A stretch of 64,000 nucleotides of DNA from Cognatishimia activa (GTDB taxonomy: Bacteria > Pseudomonadota > Alphaproteobacteria > Rhodobacterales > Rhodobacteraceae): NCBI RefSeq assembly GCF_026016445.1, contig NZ_CP096147.1, positions 2,082,501 through 2,146,500 on the forward strand. Direction: 5' to 3'. Below, piece by piece: positions 61,875-64,000 of the stretch (position 1 is its first letter; every line of letters starts with the position of its first letter). The position numbers and the translations under genes were made by a program. Under the pieces are notes generated by a model that searched no databases, was not told the DNA's origin, and saw only the letters and a program-made list of their open reading frames with translations.

Positions 61875-62296
61875 TGGGCCCTCAAAATGTATTCATGCAC
61901 TTATAAATAGTATGAGGCCCAGACCGAAACAACCATAAAGGGAGTTTCAATCGCCGTCCATGCCGCCTGATCTTCAACGTAGCGAAACCAAAGCCTGCTT
62001 TTCTCTCGATCTTCCAGGCAAGTGAGTATAGCAACTCTGGTTAAGTTCATATTGGAAACACGGAACGCTAATGAGGCCACCCACATCCCGCTCGGTGGTT
62101 TAGGTCTCAGCAGCGGTTTCCTAAGTGCCTCGTTCGATTTTCTAAGCGAACAATCCGAATTGTCCGACGTGGGATGTGTAGCAAAATGTGAGGCAGATTG
62201 TGTAGCAAAACAAGTTAGAGACCAAAGCGAGCACAACCAAAATACAAAGTTATCCAATTAAACCAAATAGATATTCACAATTTCTCTTGATTTAAA
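61875..62296. other. Gene-free island end next to tRNA-Phe
   Basis: 422 bp with no convincing gene. TGTGTAGCAAAA is directly repeated at 62175-62186 and 62199-62210 (24-bp period), just inside the island end, as arm-type recombinase sites often are. An integrase is absent. Confidence 0.45.
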
Positions 62297-62305
62297 TGGT
62301 GCCCG
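62289..62305 (+). repeat. Candidate proximal attachment repeat in tRNA-Phe 3' end
   Basis: GATTTAAATGGTGCCCG. Bases 62297-62305 are the CCA end, discriminator and acceptor of the tRNA (minus strand). Pairs with 55873-55889. Confidence 0.5.
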
Positions 62306-62371
62306 AGGGCGGAATCGAACCACCGACACGAGGATTTTCAATCCACTGCTCTACCCCTGAGCTACCCGGGC
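62297..62371 (-). tRNA. tRNA-Phe (GAA)
   Basis: The minus strand folds to a full cloverleaf: acceptor GCCCGGG/CTCGGGC with A73 and an encoded CCA, D arm GCTC...GAGC, anticodon arm GTGGA-TTGAAAA-TCCTC (anticodon GAA; one T-T mismatch), T arm GGTGG-TTCGATT-CCGCC. It is the integration target of the island to its left, whose entry rebuilds the 3' end. Confidence 0.97.
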
Positions 62372-62449
62372 ACGGGTGAGTGATCTCTCACTCGGGTTTG
62401 CGCGTTCTATGTCAGGGCTGCGGTGGTGTCTAAGGGGATATTCAAAAAA

Positions 62450-62644
62450 TTAGTGCAGTTGGCCGTCTTTTTTTGAACCCACTGATTGGGCCTCAGAAAT
62501 TGCGTCTTCCAGAGCCTCATCCTCCACCGCTGGAGTGCTGTATTCTTCGTTCAGCCATTTGCCTAAGTCGATGTCAGCACAGCGTTTTGAACAAAAAGGA
62601 CGGTAGCTTTGTGCGGTGGATTTATTGCAGATTGGGCAGGCCAT
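62450..62644 (-). CDS. yacG: DNA gyrase inhibitor YacG (zinc protein)
   Basis: A 64-aa protein with zinc ligands in CPICNKS and FCSKRCADIDLGKWLNEEY. YacG binds GyrB and inhibits gyrase. It follows the RNase gene by 2 bp, an order common in Rhodobacteraceae. The acidic tail is longer than in E. coli. Confidence 0.92.
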   Translation of the reverse strand: MACPICNKSTAQSYRPFCSKRCADIDLGKWLNEEYSTPAVEDEALEDAISEAQSVGSKKDGQLH

Positions 62645-62646
62645 TT

Positions 62647-63663
62647 TCAGAGGCCCTCAAGAGGCAGGCGGTCGCGTTTGCGCTGTAGCTCGAAATGTCC
62701 CAGAGGGGTCCATCCCGCCATCACAGTCTCGACACCATCAGCTTTCAAAGCTGCACGCAATGTGCTCTCAAAAATCCGGCGATCTTTCTTTGGTATGGGG
62801 GCCGCATCTATTGTAATCTGACCGCCAAGGCCGCGTAAACGTAACTGACGTGGCAGGTCTTTTGCTGCAGATATATTGGCTTGCAGCGCAGCGCCAGGCG
62901 ATGTGTCGCGACCTGTGTTGACATCCACCGCGACCAAAGCCCGGGTGGGTTCAACAAACATATAGGCGCCGTTGCCAAGCGACACGCGCGGGTGTGAAAG
63001 ATCTTCCAGCGCATCAAGGACACCATGCGTGTCAAAAGACCCGGGACTCGTCACGACATCAGCCGGATCGATCCATTCGCGCCACGCAAGCACATGCGGG
63101 CCATCGCCTTCCGATAGCTTTTCTGCAGGGCCTTCGGTTTCGCTCATGATCGCGGTGGCCATATCCTCCATGGAGGCGATGTCCTCGGCAATTTCATCGA
63201 CATCTTCAGCCGTGCAGCAGGACCTTAGGATCAGCCCCATATCGCCTTCCTGCATGACGCCATGCGCAATGCCTTTCAGGGTATCGCGCAAATCGTCATC
63301 TTTGATCGAACGGCTTACATTCAAACCCGGAGAATCTGGGGTGACAATTGCGTAGCGGCTTTTGAACAGAATTTTTTGCGTCACCGGAATGGCTTTGCCG
63401 TCTTCGGCATATCCAGTGACCTGTACCAAAAGCGGCTGCCCTGGCGAAAGGCCTTTGACCTGGCGCAGAAAGACATTTCCATCGGGCGTGGAGAGGAACA
63501 TTCCGCCCTGCCCTTTCATCGGGCGATCCGCAATGGCACGGTAAATCGTGCCCGGCCGCGGCGCATCGTTGTCAATCAGGAAATCATGAAGTTTGCCATC
63601 CACCATCAGTGCCGCAGCTTCGCGGCCATTCAAATGGTCGAGGATGATTTGACGCCCTTTCAT
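62647..63663 (-). CDS. rng: RNase E/G family ribonuclease (short)
   Basis: A 338-aa short RNase G-like protein. The catalytic-like region is [23 protein letters not shown] (DxNTG), followed by [21 protein letters not shown]. The S1 domain is short and the C-terminal zinc/link region of full RNase E is absent. Probably rRNA or mRNA processing; this short alphaproteobacterial form is less studied. Overlaps maf by 4 bases. Confidence 0.88.
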   Translation of the reverse strand: MKGRQIILDHLNGREAAALMVDGKLHDFLIDNDAPRPGTIYRAIADRPMKGQGGMFLSTPDGNVFLRQVKGLSPGQPLLVQVTGYAEDGKAIPVTQKILFKSRYAIVTPDSPGLNVSRSIKDDDLRDTLKGIAHGVMQEGDMGLILRSCCTAEDVDEIAEDIASMEDMATAIMSETEGPAEKLSEGDGPHVLAWREWIDPADVVTSPGSFDTHGVLDALEDLSHPRVSLGNGAYMFVEPTRALVAVDVNTGRDTSPGAALQANISAAKDLPRQLRLRGLGGQITIDAAPIPKKDRRIFESTLRAALKADGVETVMAGWTPLGHFELQRKRDRLPLEGL

Positions 63664-64000
63664 GGCATCTCCTTATAAAGCGGATAGCCCGCTGCACTGA
63701 GCAGCGCCGCGGTTTCAGCCAGCGGCAACCCTACAATACCGGTAAAAGACCCACTGATCCACGGAATGAAGGCTCCGGCTGGACCTTGAATGGCGTAGCC
63801 GCCTGCTTTGCCTTCCCAGTCACCCGTCGCGAGATAGAAATTCAGCTCATCATCAGAGAGGCGTTTCATCTTGGCCTGGCTGACAACATCACGCTGCCAG
63901 AACTGGTCGCCTCGTTTTATGGCAACCGAGGTGATAATACGGTGACGACGGCCACCCAAGGCAATCAAAAATTCTGCAGCTTCAGACGCATCTGCAGGTT
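63660..64000 (-). CDS. maf: Maf family nucleotide pyrophosphatase, start beyond the window
   Basis: The C-terminal 113 residues of a house-cleaning nucleoside triphosphate pyrophosphatase: [60 protein letters not shown] and [15 protein letters not shown], all Maf motifs. The frame stays open past 64000, so the N-terminus with the SxSPRR motif lies outside. Confidence 0.93.
   Translation of the reverse strand, partial: PADASEAAEFLIALGGRRHRIITSVAIKRGDQFWQRDVVSQAKMKRLSDDELNFYLATGDWEGKAGGYAIQGPAGAFIPWISGSFTGIVGLPLAETAALLSAAGYPLYKEMP

Noticed and set aside
61901..62261. Frames of 118 and 79 codons on both strands near tRNA-Phe
   Set aside because: No ribosome site, no family, low-complexity composition; I looked for an integrase remnant and saw none.
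1..64000. CRISPR arrays
   Set aside because: No series of equal repeats with regular spacers; the only repeated units are REP hairpins and short direct repeats.

Overview
The window looks like chromosomal DNA of a Roseobacter-group alphaproteobacterium (Rhodobacteraceae). The reasons are a class I lysyl-tRNA synthetase, a NarR-type Crp/Fnr regulator beside a narK-narGHJI operon, the order maf / RNase E-G / yacG / tRNA-Phe, and many short protein families (DUF6428, DUF2478, DUF4864, YdcH) usual in that group. This placement is an inference from gene content, not from a database search.

Layout. 1-8 kb: the 3' part of gap with a small ORF behind its terminator, a DUF6985-like orphan, a beta-helix spike-like protein, a divergent ArsR/DUF6428 pair with twin operators, class I LysRS and TerB. 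8-20 kb: a respiratory nitrate reductase operon on the minus strand (narK1-narK2-narG-narH-narJ-narI-PPIase-DUF2478), with the regulator NarR divergent and FNR-type boxes between them. 20-25 kb: the queuosine precursor genes queC-queD-queE-queF, dacB, nadD and a MarR-GNAT fusion. 25-34 kb: a patchwork with REP-like palindromes, a RAYT transposase interrupted in frame by its own type of palindrome, AT-rich orphans (DUF4062 and a HEPN-like protein) either side of ettA, and small membrane proteins. 34-41 kb: a RutR-like TetR regulator, a complete branched-chain amino-acid-type ABC importer, and a second TetR regulator.

41-55 kb holds what seems to be a little-described exopolysaccharide locus: a membrane GT2 synthase, two DUF3131 proteins, an acyltransferase, a HlyD-like adaptor, an OmpA-like protein and two secreted unknowns. 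Its two oddest members are a STAS domain fused to a degenerate sugar nucleotidyltransferase, and a membrane protein with a degenerate ABC ATPase plus a C-terminal region resembling an RsbW-type HATPase. STAS and HATPase modules are the two halves of partner-switch regulators, so this locus may couple polysaccharide synthesis to a partner-switch-like interaction.

55-62.3 kb is an integrated island ending at the 3' end of tRNA-Phe. It is bounded by an imperfect 17-bp repeat and carries a MobQ-like oriT candidate, a TraD-like mobilisation gene, a PemK-like toxin relic, a type II restriction-modification set (C5 methyltransferase, Vsr, MvaI/BcnI-type nuclease) and a DUF262 + HNH pair resembling a split GmrSD-type defence system. 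No integrase or relaxase is visible inside it. Past the tRNA the conserved yacG-rng-maf block resumes, and maf runs off the window.
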